Shown here: in pieces, positions 23,223-36,360 of the stretch
How positions within the stretch are numbered: position 1 is the first letter of the stretch
How the letters are laid out: every line of letters starts with the position of its first letter
DNA from: Absidia repens
Taxonomy: Eukaryota > Mucoromycota > Mucoromycetes > Mucorales > Cunninghamellaceae
Length of the DNA: 64,000 nucleotides
Reading direction: 5' to 3'
NCBI GenBank assembly: GCA_002105175.1
Contig: MCGE01000009.1
Coordinates: 1,054,001-1,118,000 of the forward strand
Notes under the pieces: generated by a model
What the model was told of the DNA's origin: nothing
Databases searched by the model: none
Seen by the model: only the letters and a program-made list of their open reading frames with translations
Position numbers and translations under genes: made by a program

Positions 23223-24409
23223 ACATCTGTTTATTATCTTGGTGCAGGCAACTTCTTTTTGACCAATCTGACTTCTGTTTTATTGTAGATATAATTTTAC
23301 TAGCATGAGTAGTTTAGTTTGTTTTAGAAATTCTTTTGATGGTACTATATATTATTATTGATTTTTTTGTAATGCAATAAAATAATATGTTGGCTGTTAT
23401 CCCCGCAAATCGATATGTTTATTGTGATAGCTGTGTTGAGTAATCACCGTGCTTTATCTGAAGATCAATGACGTCCGGAGAAAAAATCTATATTTTCATA
23501 GGCTTACTGGGCAGGCATCATTGGAAACACTGAATAGATATGATACGTAGACATGAGAGTGTGCCGATTCTTGCAATCAAGAAATTCGTATCTCAATTTA
23601 GGACAAGGGGTTTCTATATTCTGGAAAAAGTCAGAGCGCATTGGGAAGGGCTGAAGAGAAACTGGGCAATTCTGGGCGAATGAAATAGATATGTTGCGCG
23701 ACAGGGGCTGAAATGTTAAGCAACGCCTTCTGTGCTCATTATTCAGCAGCTCGGCTCAAAATGAGGGAGTGTTTATTTTAAAAAAGTCACAAAACAAACA
23801 AATACGATGGCATTATATTTTTTTAATTTGAATATGTAAAACATTATTATGACTAAGTAACTGTAAAAATTGGAGCAGGATAGTCGACAGCATGAGCTGC
23901 CCTGAATGTTTTATTTCCACAAAAAACCTTGGCTATCAGATAAATAGAATGGTTGTGGCGCATCATATCCATTCAGATTTTTTGTGATACATATGAGGGA
24001 TTGCTTACCCTATTTTGCTGTAATGAATGATCCATGCTGGCTCCCGTTTTACCTATAATGAACTCAACTTTTTGTATATAGCGTTGTGTCGCAGCAACGA
24101 CTGCTGCTTGCAACATAGAACCACGTGGACCCATCTCCGTTTTCAGATATACCCTTAGTGGTAGTTTACAATGGTAAGGAAAATTTGTCGTCCTTGATAT
24201 CTCATGTAGTGAAAGTGCAAGAAGGAGATAGCATCTTTATTTGTAATAGTAGATGTTTGATCGAGTAATATTTTTTTTATTTTCCATTGTGGTCGATTCT
24301 TTTTTTTTTTTTTTTTTGACCAAAAAATAAATAAATTTCAATTGCCGTCAAAATAGCCAAACGACATTTCTTTCTTTTTTATCTTCAAAACATCTTTGTA
24401 CAATCCAAA
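23223..24409. other. Intergenic
   Basis: 3' UTR-like sequence with 'aataaaataat' near 23377, then AT-rich DNA without supported genes. A T19 run at 24299-24317 lies upstream of the next gene. Confidence 0.5.
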
Positions 24410-26223
24410 ATGAAAAAACTCTCAGGAATGACTTCGTCTATTAACTCGCCTTTACCGAGTAGCTTATCCAGTAAATAACAGACAACCATTTAAAACGTAT
24501 ATTGCTATTACTAACTAGTTTTTCGTTCTATTACATTATAGACGAATGCAAGAAAGCTGCCAAGATTCTTAACGCCTTCATCGGTAAAACGAAGAAGAGA
24601 ACAGCATTAAAAACACAACGTATATTGACCACAAATTCATGCTTCTAACTTACTCTTATTGTGGTATTTCTTTATAGACCCTGGACAAGGAATGGACAAG
24701 ATGATCCCTGCTAATATTTTGGAAAACGCTCAAGGGCTTGCCATCTATTCAGTCCTCAAAGCAGGATTTCTGTTTTCAGGAAGAGTTGGGGGTGGTCTCG
24801 TTGTTGCAAGGTAAGAAACGCTGCAAAAAGAAGGTGTATACACTTGAACATTTGTAGTCTTACTAACTGGTGCGTATTTTTTTTTTTTTTTTTTTGTCTA
24901 GACTGCCTGACAATAGTAAGTTTTTTTTTTTCAATCAATTCTTTCATTTCGCCCAACTCTTGGCACGGACATTTAATTTATCTTCTTTTACTATTTTTAA
25001 CGTTTAGGCTGGTCAGCACCTAGCTGTATCTATACTGGTGGAATAGGTGCAGGTGGTCAAATAGGTAATCATCTGGACAAAGGTTTATATAAAGAGGACC
25101 TGTTACTTATCTTCGAAAATTGTAAAATAGGGGCTGAACTCACGGACTTTGTTCTGGTTTTGAATTCCAAGGAAGCTGTTAAAACCTTCAGTCAATTTGG
25201 GAATGTCACACTTGGTGGCAACGTATCAAGTAAAGCGAAAGAAAAGATGATGATGGATATTATACAACTGGGCTCAATTTCTGATTATACTTGATTTTTT
25301 ATACATAGTTGCTGCCGGACCTCTTGGACGAAATGCAGAAGCATCAGGCTCAGCAAGTTTAAAACATGTGGCAGCCATTTACGCCTATAGTAAAACTCGT
25401 GGACTTTTCGCTGGTGTGTCATTGGAAGGCTCAGTCATTGTGACGCGTGGTGATGCGAATGAAAAACTTTATGGTCGACGTGTCTCTGCCAAGGAATTAT
25501 TGAATGGATCAGTTGCTCCTCCACCTGAAGCGGATGCATTGTATCGTGCCTTGAACGCCAAATTCCATACACTCGGTAACACAGGTGCCATGTATCAACG
25601 TGAATCAGAAGACGGATCATCAACATCCCCAGTATACAAAAGCACCAACATTTCTGCTCGTGGATCTCTTCGACAACCTCCACCAGTACGTCAGATCGCC
25701 GGGTACGGCGCTCCTGCACTTCCACCACCCGCATCTCCTTACGGTGGAAACACTTACAACAACAACAGCAATATTGGAGGGAACAATTATGCAAATCACA
25801 ACAATAATACGAATAATGGCTATGGTGAAAACCAATATGCTGCTGGCCCTCCTTCATACAGTCCTGCTCCTCAAGCTCAACCGTCATCGGATTTCAAACG
25901 TCCACCACCTCCTCCTCCTGTAAGTCGAAAACCACCACCACCAAGACCTTCTGAACCTACTGCCCGAGCTGTGTATGCTTTTGTTGGTGAACAAGATGGG
26001 GATCTAAGCTTCAATGAAAACGATATCATCACAATTGTCCAGAAAAGCGATAGTCAAGACGATTGGTGGACTGGAAAGATCGGATCTAGGCAGGGTGTAG
26101 TAAGTACAAAGAACGAGGCGGGGTGGGGGGCATCTTTGAATAATGGATTATGACTGTGAACTGACATTGTTTATATTTTTCGCTTTACAATAGTTCCCAG
26201 CGAATTACGTACAACTCCAATGA
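24410..26223 (+). CDS. Ysc84/SH3YL1-family actin-patch protein with C-terminal SH3 domain
   Basis: Eight exons: 24410-24470, 24542-24583, 24678-24810, 24902-24915 (14 nt), 25008-25064, 25131-25229, 25309-26099, 26194-26223. The first 220 residues or so form the SYLF domain: NECKKAAKILNAFI, 'PANILENAQGLAIYSVLKAGF', 'SGRVGGGLVVAR', 'SAPSCIYTGGIGAGGQIG', 'TDFVLVLNSKEAV' and 'AAGPLGRNAEAS'. A Pro/Asn-rich linker follows. An SH3 domain ends the protein: ARAVYAFVGEQDGDLSF, the conserved DDWWTGK, and FPANYVQLQ. The SH3 end depends on a 30-nt final exon. Relatives bind lipids and actin regulators at endocytic actin patches, so the same cortical role is inferred here. Confidence 0.92.
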
Positions 26224-26642
26224 AGAATGTAGAATAGACCCCTTCCCTATTTATATCTATTGTTTGAACTTACTGTATTATTTTATGTCTTGTCTACCCT
26301 TTAGCTTATTCATTTCAATAAAGAACTATTTATATTGTTTGATCTATGGTTTGTCTGTATTATGTATGTTAATTGACGTCGTGGGATACTTTTTCAATAG
26401 TTTATTTGTCAAGGTGATGGTGGATCAGAATGGGCAATTTATTTTTTATTTTTATGCTGACAGTGCGGCGTTCTCACGATTTTGGTAGAGCTCGGACTTG
26501 ATTCCAGTGCGAATATGCTGACTTAAGGGAATTGGCTGTGCTTAAAAAAAGCGTATAAATTGGAGGTTTATTTTAATTCTGTTTCTCTTTTCCCCACAAT
26601 TTTATTTCTCTTTCAAACCGTTTTTTCTACAAGTATAACATA

Positions 26643-28369
26643 ATGGCCACAAACTCTCTCGTCGACCTCAAGAAACTTTCTCCCAAGTTCCAAGATCTTT
26701 ATGCAAAGACAAAGGACTTTGTAGAGGTAAGTGCATTTCTGTTTTTGTTATTATTACACTCGAGTTATTTTTTCCTCGGTCACTTTGTTATCATGATGAA
26801 TAATAATGTTTATTTTTATTTTACATCGATAGAACGACTGTATTCCCGCCGAAAAGACTTTTGACCTTCAAATGGGTAAGGGTGATCAACGCTGGAAGGT
26901 AAACAGATAGAAAATAAACAGCATGGGCACTGGGGACGCGAATAGCTACTGATGGTTATATGTTATTAGGTCATCCCTCCTGTCTTGGAAGAACTCAAGG
27001 CCAAAGCTCGCTCTCTTGGATTATGGAACCTTTTCCTTGGCAAAGCGTATGCTGAAGGTGCTGGTTTGTCTAACGTAGAATATGGTTTGATTGCAGAATT
27101 GACTGGTCGCTGCCCCAAGCTTGCCCCTGAAGCTATGAATTGCTCTGCCCCCGATACTGGTAACATGGAAGTTTTGGCCAAGTACGGAACCCCAGCTCAA
27201 AAGGAAAAGTGGTTGATTCCCTTGTTGAACGGAAAAATTCGCTCTGCTTTCGCTATGACAGAACCTCGTGTTGCCTCCTCTGACGCCACCAACATTGAAC
27301 TGAACATTCGTCGTGAAGGAAACGAATATGTCTTGAATGGTTTGAAATGGTGGATTTCCGGCGCTGGCGATCCTCGTTGTGCTCTTTATTTGGTGATGGG
27401 CAAATCTGATGCTGGGAACGCTGACAAGCATCGCCAACAATCTATTGTTTTAGTCCCTGCTGGTACTCCCGGTGTTACTGTCGTCCGTCCTTTACCTGTG
27501 TTTGGTTACGATGATGCTCCTGAAGGCCATTGTGAAATCATTTTCAAGGATGTACGCGTTCCTGTGGAAAACATTATTCTTGGAGAAGGTCGTGGTTTTG
27601 AAGTCATTCAAGGTCGTCTCGGCCCTGGTCGTATTCATCATTGCATGCGAACCATTGGTATCGCTGAACGTGCCTTGGAATACATGATGGTCCGCGTCAC
27701 TGATCCTGCTCGTCGTACTTTTGGTAAGGGTCTCCATGAACATGGTACTATCGTCGCTGATATTGCCCGATCCCGTATCGAAATCGATCAAACTCGGTTC
27801 CTCGTTCTCAATGCTGCCCAGAAGATCGATGAAGGTAACGCCAAGGGTGCTTTGAAGGAAATCAGTATGGCCAAGGTAAGGGAGGGAAAAAGAATATATC
27901 TGTATACGATAATCAAGTAAAATGATAAAACTTATCTTTATGTGATTATAGATTGCTGCCCCCAACATGGTCTTGTCCGTCCTTGACAGAGCTATCCAAG
28001 CTCATGGTGCTGGTGGTCTCTCCGACGATTTCCCTCTTGCCAAATTCTATGCTTCTTCAAGAACATTGCGCTTTGCTGATGGCCCTGACGAAGTAAGTAA
28101 AAATCGAAAATCTTGAAAACAAAAAGCACATATGACTGATCAACCTTTTCTTCGAATATACAATCCCTTCCAGGTCCATATCAGGTAAAACGACATTACA
28201 AACAAAAACAGACGCCTTTTCTGTCATATTTTTTTTTTATATATTGACAATCATTTATACTTTTATTTATAGTCAACTTGGTCGCAATGAACTTCGCCGT
28301 GCTGATGAAACGCGTGCCAAATTCCAAAGACAACAGGAAAAAAGCCGGGCTCTTGTCTCCAAACTTTAA
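26643..28369 (+). CDS. Acyl-CoA dehydrogenase (ACAD10/11-like)
   Basis: Exons 26643-26726, 26833-26898, 26970-27875, 27952-28092, 28174-28184 (an 11-nt microexon) and 28273-28369. The protein is about 434 aa. Family marks are [20 protein letters not shown], '[13 protein letters not shown]', the FAD-binding '[17 protein letters not shown]', '[16 protein letters not shown]', '[18 protein letters not shown]', '[14 protein letters not shown]', and 'QAHGAGG' and '[10 protein letters not shown]' near the C-terminus. The flavoprotein oxidises fatty acyl-CoA to the enoyl form, probably for long or branched chains in mitochondria or peroxisomes. Codon choice is strongly biased to C-ending and AAG codons, like the ribosomal protein genes here, which suggests high expression. 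No C-terminal SKL-type signal is present (it ends LVSKL). Confidence 0.93.
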
Positions 28370-28689
28370 ACCAATGGTTCTTGAATTATTCATTAGTAAT
28401 AATTAGTTTGTTATATCTTCTTCTACACATCACCCCCACCCCTTTTATTGAATTTATTTTATTTCATCTTATTTACATATATCATCCAAATAAAATTTTG
28501 TTTACAGACCTAATATAGTTTGAATTGTTTGCCTTACATTGTAGTGTGTTTTCGCAGTTCAAATTCAGAAATGGCTGGAGTTTAAATTCCGACGTATTTT
28601 TTTCCACTTTTTTTTCTTTTTCCTTTTTCCTTTTTCCTTTTCCTTCTCATCTTTTAAACAATCCTACTTCAATTGCCACAGCTTTAAAA

Positions 28690-29373
28690 ATGAGTGACAA
28701 CGAACGCTCTGGATCTACTGTTGATGATGATCTTTCTCTTCCTAAAGGTAGATGCTTGATATGATTTTTACAAATCACAATAAAGAGCCTCACCGTTTTT
28801 TTATTTTATTTTTTTTCTGATTGTATTTGTAGCAACTGTGCAGAAGCTCATCAATGAAATGATGCCAGACGATGTAGTATGTGCCAAAGACACGCGCGAT
28901 TTGTTGATCGATTGCTGTGTTGGTAAGTCTCTCTTTCTCCTTCTCTCCGCCAAATAATAATCTTGTACTTACTATTGAATTGATGTTCATCCTACACATT
29001 TTTCTTATGTTTATAGAATTCATCCATTTAATAGCGTCTGAATCCAATGAAATCTGCGAAAAGGAAACCAAGAAGACTATCGCTGGAGAGCATGTGTTGG
29101 CGTCGCTGAAAGCTCTTGGATACGAAGATTACGTGGAAGAAGTCGATGATGTATTCAAAGAACACAAAAAGCAACAAAAGGTAAGAGTATGTGCCTCACA
29201 AGGAAAAGTTGATAACTAACATATATATGATGTTATATACATTATCTCTATAGGACCGCGACAAGAAAAGTACACGATTGGAAAAAACTGGTATATCAGA
29301 AGAAGAACTATTACGACAACAAGAACTCCTCTTTGCACAATCAAGACAGAAATTTGAAGCACAAAATCAATAG
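28690..29373 (+). CDS. NCB2: Negative cofactor 2 beta subunit (DR1/NCB2), histone-fold repressor
   Basis: Exons 28690-28747, 28833-28922, 29017-29180 and 29254-29373 encode about 143 aa. The histone-fold core is clear: LPKATVQKLINEMMP, 'VCAKDTRDLLIDCCVEFIHL', 'ASESNEICEKETKKTIAGEH', then 'VLASLKALGYEDYVEEV'. A Gln/Lys-rich coiled tail follows. With NC2-alpha, the protein clamps TBP on DNA and blocks TFIIA/TFIIB entry. TAF5, another TBP-associated factor, is also in the window but not adjacent. Confidence 0.95.
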
Positions 29374-30242
29374 ATTTCTCTCACTTCACTTACTACTATT
29401 ATTTTGCATCGTTTTACTTGATTCAACATTCCCTTCCCCTATCTACACATATTTTATAGCCTTCTTATGTATCATACTTCGTTTAAATATATTCATCAAC
29501 TCTTTTTCATTACACTCTTGTATTTTTTTTTTTTATATATTTTGACCCACTTTATTTCTCCCCTATTCGTAAATCTTCCGATTTTGCGAAGTAGGATATC
29601 AATACAATTTTTACCGTTTTCAATAAAATCAAGTGATTATTATCCAAATATACATATATCTCGGCTCGTTTGTTTTTATTTTTTGTTCCACGAATCAATC
29701 ACACGCTTTAACATAGTCTTTTCCTTTATATGCGGCACACTGTGTAAATCCTTTAGTATTCTGATTAGTCCCCGTCACACAAGTTGATATATAACTGTAC
29801 TGCAATAAAATGTCTTTACTTTTAACACATTTGTCATTTTAAAAAAACAAAGCAACCATTGTATTATATCTAGTCCCGATTTACCATCTCTTCATCCCAT
29901 AACACCACCCCTTTGCCCAAAATACATACATATCCCCACCTTTTTCCCGTTTTTGAATTGTCACACAATTGCACAGTATCTCCCCATGGCACCACTTAAT
30001 AAAATGAATCCTATGTGTTTTAGTTGAGTCATCGCACTGTTTTCAGATTGTCCCATTTCCATTCAATAATAGTCAAATAAAAAATATCACAAACGTAGTC
30101 ATTTTGTTTATTTCACGTACAAAAAGAGAAATAAGAATAAGGGTAAAAACTAAAAGAGGAATAATAAACATAAGAAGGAGGTAGACTAAAGTATAAAGTA
30201 TAAAGTAAAGTAAAGGAAAGGAAAGAAGGGGTCGTCCAGAGG
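29374..30242. other. Convergent intergenic region, 3' UTRs
   Basis: Lies between the 3' ends of the NC2-beta and PIP kinase genes. It contains AATAAA-type sites at about 29620 and 29806. No gene is supported. Confidence 0.5.
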
Positions 30243-30917
30243 CTAAGAGCTCATGTGGTATTCTTGAGGTATATCTTGATTGTGTTCCAACGTTTTGGCC
30301 ATAAATCCCATGAATCGATCACCATAGAGAGAAGGCTTGACAGATGAAATAGCGGTCTTATCCTGAGTCAATGATTTAAACATATGTTCTGTCTTTTTCT
30401 TGGTGTCATACGGAGTCAAAATGTCGATGATTCCCATAAAATACAATATCCCAGTAGGTTGATCCATTTCATTTGTCGCTTGGAAACCGCCTTCATCAGA
30501 ATAAAACACACAATTTCGACGTCTTTCAGAAAATAAATAAATAAAATTAGTAAATGTATCAAAAGGAATCGCAATAACTCAGTCATTGACTTACTCTTCA
30601 GGATCATCAGGAAGTTCGGATAAATCCAATTTGTCAGGATTGGCTTGAGCAATCGCTTTTCGAACCACCTGGGCTTTGCTTTGGCGTCGTTTCATCAAAG
30701 TGTCACGACGTTCCACACTTTTTGTGTCAGGCTAAAGAATGCATATGAATAGTATAAAAATGTAAGAAGCGAGAAAATACATATATCCAGTCCATTTTTT
30801 TTTCTTACTTGGAAGGCATGAAGAGTGGAATCCCGGACATTGTCTTTATTGCCACGAAGCATATCATGTACACCAATAAGCAAACTGTAATCCATAATGT
30901 TCAAATGCACCAGTAAC

Positions 30918-30963
<46 letters not shown>

Positions 30964-32967
30964 GAGTGTAATGCGTAAGGCGTATAACAAATGTATTCAT
31001 TGACTACTTACTCTAACATCTCGAACAAGTTGCTTGACAAACATGCCTCTTTTTTGTGGCCCTAACTTCAATTTTCGTTTTCTAGCTTCCCAGTTGAGAT
31101 CTTTCATCACAGCGCTTGGGTTCCGCTTGATTTCGTCTTCAGGTAATAATCGGCCAATAGTGGAGCCCTATCATTATGGAAGCAATAAATAAATAAACAA
31201 AATCGATGGGGATTCTTGGCACCATGTCTTACCTTCAAATCATATGTTTCGTGAACATCCTTATTGGGTGGAAATACATTTCCCATCACAACAAAATGTA
31301 TTTTTCGACCACGAGGTAATTTGACACGATGTAGACCATAATACCGGCAAAGAAGTGTATTAGGGTTGTTGATAACATGCTATTTCAATAATAAAAAAGA
31401 AGGTAAAAGAATGATCAGAGACTTTTTCTCATCAGCAACAATTATCTTTGACTTACATCATGATATTGTTTTAGAATCTTGCGCATAAACTTGTGTTCGG
31501 TATGGTGAATCGTTTTGATAATAAATCGATAATCCCGAGAGTAATAAAAAAAGCTACCACTTTTTCCAGGTGAGCCCAATTCAGATAAAATGTATTTGCT
31601 TGTCAATGAGATCTATATAATAAAAATGGAATGAATGATGATTAATATCAACGTTTCTGCTGTGGTTAATAATCAATCATTTTCGGGTTGAACTTTACCA
31701 AATAATCAGCAGGATCAATACCAAACTGTTCCCGTAGATGGCGAAATACCCATGGAGCATAATCCTTGAATTTGAAATCATATTTCGCGCCTGGCGTCAA
31801 TTCGTCCCCAGTTCTATATGAATACATAAAAGAGTCTGATCAATAAATTGTAACAAAATCCATGTTGTACTTTCTACTTTTTCCTTACACATCAAAGGCC
31901 AATTTGTGAGCAGCGGTAAAATCTTCAATGGTCAAGCTACGATCAATCTTGGCAGACACTCGGCCCACGGCAATCCGGATACCAGTCAGCATGTTGTACA
32001 TCAGGACATAATTTTGATGACCTTCACCAATGCGAGTACCTATCATAACCCGGTCTTCATCTTCATCGAAGTCCTTCTTCCTACGAGAGAGTCGTCGAAA
32101 GGCTTTACGTCTAGCAGTCAGTTCTTTTTGGAATTCTTCAGAGAGTTCAGTCACCGGCTTCTTGTTCCTGTGTTTTTGTAAGACATGTCCAGTGGTATTG
32201 TGACGAGTGAGAGTGGTAGTAGATCCATGACGAGTAACAGTGGCAGCGGCGTTGGTAGTAGTGTTGGCGCTTTGGGAAGTACCATTGATCGAAGTAGCAC
32301 CGAAATCATCGGCAGAAGCAGCAGAGGAGGCAGCAGCAGCAGATGGATCATAATCGGTAGGATGCAGGGGCAAAATTCCCATCGTCGTATCCCGCCGTTT
32401 AGGTTGAATGGTCGAGTCATGAGCGGAATGTCGCTTGAATGTAATGTCATCATCGCCTGGTTGGTGAAACTGTTGTAGAGTTCTTTCGTGCAGTATTTGT
32501 GCTTCATAAGGATGAGGTTCAACAGCATTTTCAGTGGCATTGGTGGTGGTTGTGGAAGATGTCTTGCTGTGGCTGTACGTGTCGGTAATCAGCGGGTCAC
32601 GTAAAAAATTGCCAGTTTTACTTTTCGTTGAAGGTGTTGGTGTAGGTGTATTCGGTGGCGATAATTTCATTGGTTCATGAACTACTTCTAAAGGTGAATC
32701 CAACTCTTGTTGTATTTGGTTGTGACGTTGGTTTTGATGGTCAGTTGTTTGTTGGTGGTAGTGTTCGTCTTCTGGTTGTTGCTGTTGTTGCTGTTGTTGT
32801 TGCTGTTGTTGTTGCTGTTGCTGTTGCTGTTGCTGCTGTTGTTGTGGAAAGATATTTGTCACAGCAGTTGGGGATAGGATATATTGCTGACTATTGTTGG
32901 AAACATATGGTGACGATTTATTAGGGTGTTCTTGAAGTGGTTGATGAGATAGTGAAGCCAAAGACAT
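30243..32967 (-). CDS. MSS4: Phosphatidylinositol-4-phosphate 5-kinase (Mss4-like)
   Basis: Eight exons: 32967-31889, 31813-31699, 31612-31457, 31379-31233, 31167-31012, 30916-30809, 30731-30595, 30522-30243, all phase-consistent. The N-terminal 270 residues are low complexity, with a polyGln run of about 26, Thr/Ser/Ala-rich segments and basic patches. The kinase core follows: [17 protein letters not shown], '[20 protein letters not shown]', '[17 protein letters not shown]', 'YDLKGSTIGR', '[11 protein letters not shown]', the '[19 protein letters not shown]' block and the activation loop '[16 protein letters not shown]'. It makes PI(4,5)P2 at the plasma membrane, controlling actin, endocytosis and secretion. 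An intron contains A37. It is head to head with the Sec2-like gene. Confidence 0.96.
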
Positions 32968-33347
32968 TAATGTTAAAAAGGGGTATCAACAAAAATAACA
33001 GAAAGGGGAGGGGGAAGAAATAAAAGAAAGGAGAGAATTCAAATAAGATGTTGACCACAGTGTTCAAATCCCGCCTTTAAAGATTCTGTATGACCTACAA
33101 AATCAGTAGCACAGGCAAAATATTTTGATTTGCCACCAATAATAATTGGGGTATTGTACCAGTGATACGCTTTGAAAACATCAGTAAGCTACTGCTTTTA
33201 GTACCAGTAAGAAACAACTTTAATCATTTGCCAGTGAAAAATAAAGTGTGTGTGCTTCTTTGGGATTGGCCCACCTCTTCAAGTCGGAAACTTAAAAACT
33301 TCACCAATACCTTTTTTTTTCGCTTCTTCTTCCTAATAGACTATATT
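32968..33347. promoter_or_regulatory. Shared promoter, PI4P 5-kinase / Sec2-like GEF
   Basis: A 380-bp divergent interval. On the minus strand, GGCGGGATTTGAACA (33061-33075) lies about 95 bp before the kinase ATG in the sense orientation. 'tcttcctaatag' shortly before the GEF ATG could end a 5' UTR intron. Confidence 0.5.
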
Positions 33348-35744
33348 ATGACTTCACAAGAGGGAACAGTTACGCCTTCGCCTATATCCACCAACACCTC
33401 CTCAACCGATAAAGATGTTACCGAAAAAGATATAGCAAATTTATACTCTCGACTACAGTCAGTAATGCACAGAACTCATCAAGAAGCAGCAGACGCCAAA
33501 TTCATTCCACTTCCTGCTTCGCTACCCTTATCACCGAGCGTCTCTTCATCGGGGAACAACAATAAAACTACTAGTCGAAACAACAGTATAAACAGCAGCA
33601 ACAGCAGCAACAGCAACAATTATTTTCCTTACGGCTATGCGGACACCAACAAAGCTAGAACTCCACCTATGACCAGCTCACCAACGACGGCTTACAAACC
33701 AACTTCTCTGAGCACCTATGATGGTACTCCAACAGGCTCATCATCTTCTCCAGTCTCTTCTTCCACTCCCACTGACACTGAAGCTCCCACCCGCTTTTCC
33801 GGGGCTGATACTAGTGATACTGCCGATGATATCCTGTGCCCTTGCCATCATATCTTGATATCCAAAGACTCTCACCATTGCGGTCTCTGTGATCGTGTGA
33901 TACCCGTGTTGGAAGCACTTACCAAAGAACGCGATACCCAGGAATATGACATCAAACGGCTACAGCAGCGCTTGGCTGAAGAACAACTCACGATTCAAGA
34001 CCAAACAAACGACATTTCGCTTCTCCAGGCGTCAGTACAACAGGTGAAAAAGCAATTGACCAACAAGACCGAAGCCTTCCTCGCGCTGCAAGGTGATATG
34101 GAGACGCTAAACGACAAGTACGTGGATGAAATCGAACGCGTGGCTGAAATACAACACTCTAAAGATATGGTGGAAAACGAACTCGAGGATCTGTCAAGGC
34201 GATTGTTTGAAGAAGCCAATGGTATGGTTGCCAATGAAAAACGGGAAAAATACAACTTGGAGGTCGCTCAGAAACATTTGGAAAATCAGCTCAAGGAAAC
34301 CAAAGACCGATTGGCGGCGGAACAGATGCAGTTGCAGGAACTAAGGCTCAAAATGGAAGCGATGCAGGATTTTGAAAAAAACGATCGTGCAAGTGTCATC
34401 AGTGATATCAACAGCAGCAGTGGAATGGATGGTGGCAACAATCACAGCGCGGACGGTGCGAACAACAATGGACTGAATGGAGACGGACAAGTCACTGACA
34501 CAAGGGGAATGAAGGATTTGGCGGGTCTGTTTGCAGATCAGGCTGCTGCTACTACTGCGGAGGATCAACTCGACAACAAGCACCTTTCACCTGAATTAGA
34601 CACTATGTTGTTGACTGAATTTGCGGACTTTGTGAAACTACGTGCATCGGTACCTCTGAAGAAACTACACAGCATTCCCTTCATGAAACATTGCCAATTA
34701 GAAGATGTGGACCCTTGTCTCCGGTTTGGTGCCCACTCGCGTCTCTCTGCTAGAAAGATCAATGATGCCATTGTGATGAACACCTGTTTTATTGAAGAAG
34801 CGCCATTGGGTTTCGCCGATGAACAAGCAAGACGACCTGTGGATGTACCGCTCAAGACATCTGCTGGCAAGTCAATGCTTTGGGAACGATTTAGCTCGAA
34901 CAGTCAAGCTGGTGTATTTGCTGGATGCCAGGCCTGTGGTCGAAACAACGGTGATACTGCATCTCTTCCTTATCGGTTCCGGATCTCTTACTTTGATGAT
35001 TGGGCTTGTATTGACCGCTATTGCCGCGACCGTTTAGTTGCCGTTTGTGAATTTTATGTATTTATTCGAAACGTGCGTCAAGGCTACTACAATTCTCGTA
35101 CCATCACTGACTTGTATCAAGAAGCCATGCGTCTCCGATTACAAATGTTTTATGCAAGGTAAGCTTATTTGTTAAAAGAAAAAAAAACCCCCACTCATAT
35201 CTTCCATTTCTCCTTTTTTATTTTTTTTTTTATTTTTATATTTGTTTGCTTGTTTACTATGATTAGGATGGGGGCATTACCTTGGACCATTCGCAGTTTA
35301 GGCATCAAAGGCGATAGAATTGGAGAAGCCAGTGTTTCGAATTTCGATATTCCTGAACCTCCCACCAGTGAATCATCTCCATTACCACGAAAAAACTCTA
35401 CGGGGAAAAATGGCAGCAAACGTGGAAGCAGCCTGGACGAAAAATTGATAATGGAAACTACATCGGTCAAAATCCTGAGCCTCGATGATACAACTACAGC
35501 CACCACCGCTACCACCGCTACCACCGAAGCAGCACCCGCAGATACCTTAGCCAATGAAAAAGATGTCGATGCTAAAATTAATCATGGATCGACGGAAAAT
35601 AGTAACTGCAACAACGAACATTCATCTGTCAGCAACCAAGCCTTAAACTCTTCAGAAATGAATAGCTGTCACGACAAGGGTGACAAAGATGGAAAGAGTG
35701 GTATGGATGACAAGGATGTATTTTTAGATGCGACTGATCAATGA
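33348..35744 (+). CDS. Sec2/Rabin8-type Rab GDP/GTP exchange factor
   Basis: Exons 33348-35158 and 35267-35744 join in phase (ag|g gives Arg). The protein is about 760 aa. A Ser/Thr/Asn-rich N-terminus leads to CPCHH...CGLCDR, a small Cys/His cluster. A long coiled coil then runs from about residue 190 to 345. It contains the Sec2p GEF signature 'LEDLSRRLFEEANGMVANEK'. The second half has 'LTEFADFVKLRASVPLKKL' and 'AGCQACGRN...PYRFRISYFDDWACIDRYCRDRL', typical of the Rabin8/GRAB C-terminal region. The final exon is disordered and acidic. The protein should activate a Sec4/Rab8-type GTPase on secretory vesicles during polarised hyphal growth. Reading starts at the first ATG after an acceptor-like site. 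Confidence 0.93.
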
Positions 35745-36360
35745 TTTAGCTCTTACTTTTACCCCTCCCTTAGTTTTATTTTATTTTTATCCCCTTATAC
35801 ACACATATCTCCTCTTTACGCAACTTACATAAAACCATTTATATTTATTCCACAACATCTTAGTCTGTATTATTTCTCAAATATATAATCAATGAATAAA
35901 GAAACTTTATTTTATCGTACATTACAAATGTTTGGTCTTTTTTTTCTTTTTTGGTGATGGTGATCTGACAGGACTTTTTTTTTTTTTTTTTTTTTTTTGG
36001 AGGGGGCGGACAGCGGTGCACCACGCAGTACTTTATATGACCTAAAAAGATGGACGTCAGAAATATATTCCCGTACTCTATATGGTGCAGGTCAGAAAAA
36101 ATGTGAAAACATTCTTATACTTCCAAAAATTCGATGTACTAGGTGTCAAGAATTGAAGTGCGGTTTTTGATGAACTTAAGATATACGCGCACCTCATCTT
36201 CCATCTTAATAGACTATATCTTGGGGTAATCGTAGATAAGCTAAAAATCAGTAACATTTCATAATATCAGCGGCTACATGCACAGAACAACATAGACTTA
36301 TTTATATGATTAGTGAACATGAACACGTAAACTTTGATTCTAAACGACCAAGGCGACCAG
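35745..36360. other. Intergenic
   Basis: Poly(A) signals ('gaataaag' at about 35895), then a T27 tract near 35973-35999. No gene is supported. Confidence 0.5.
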
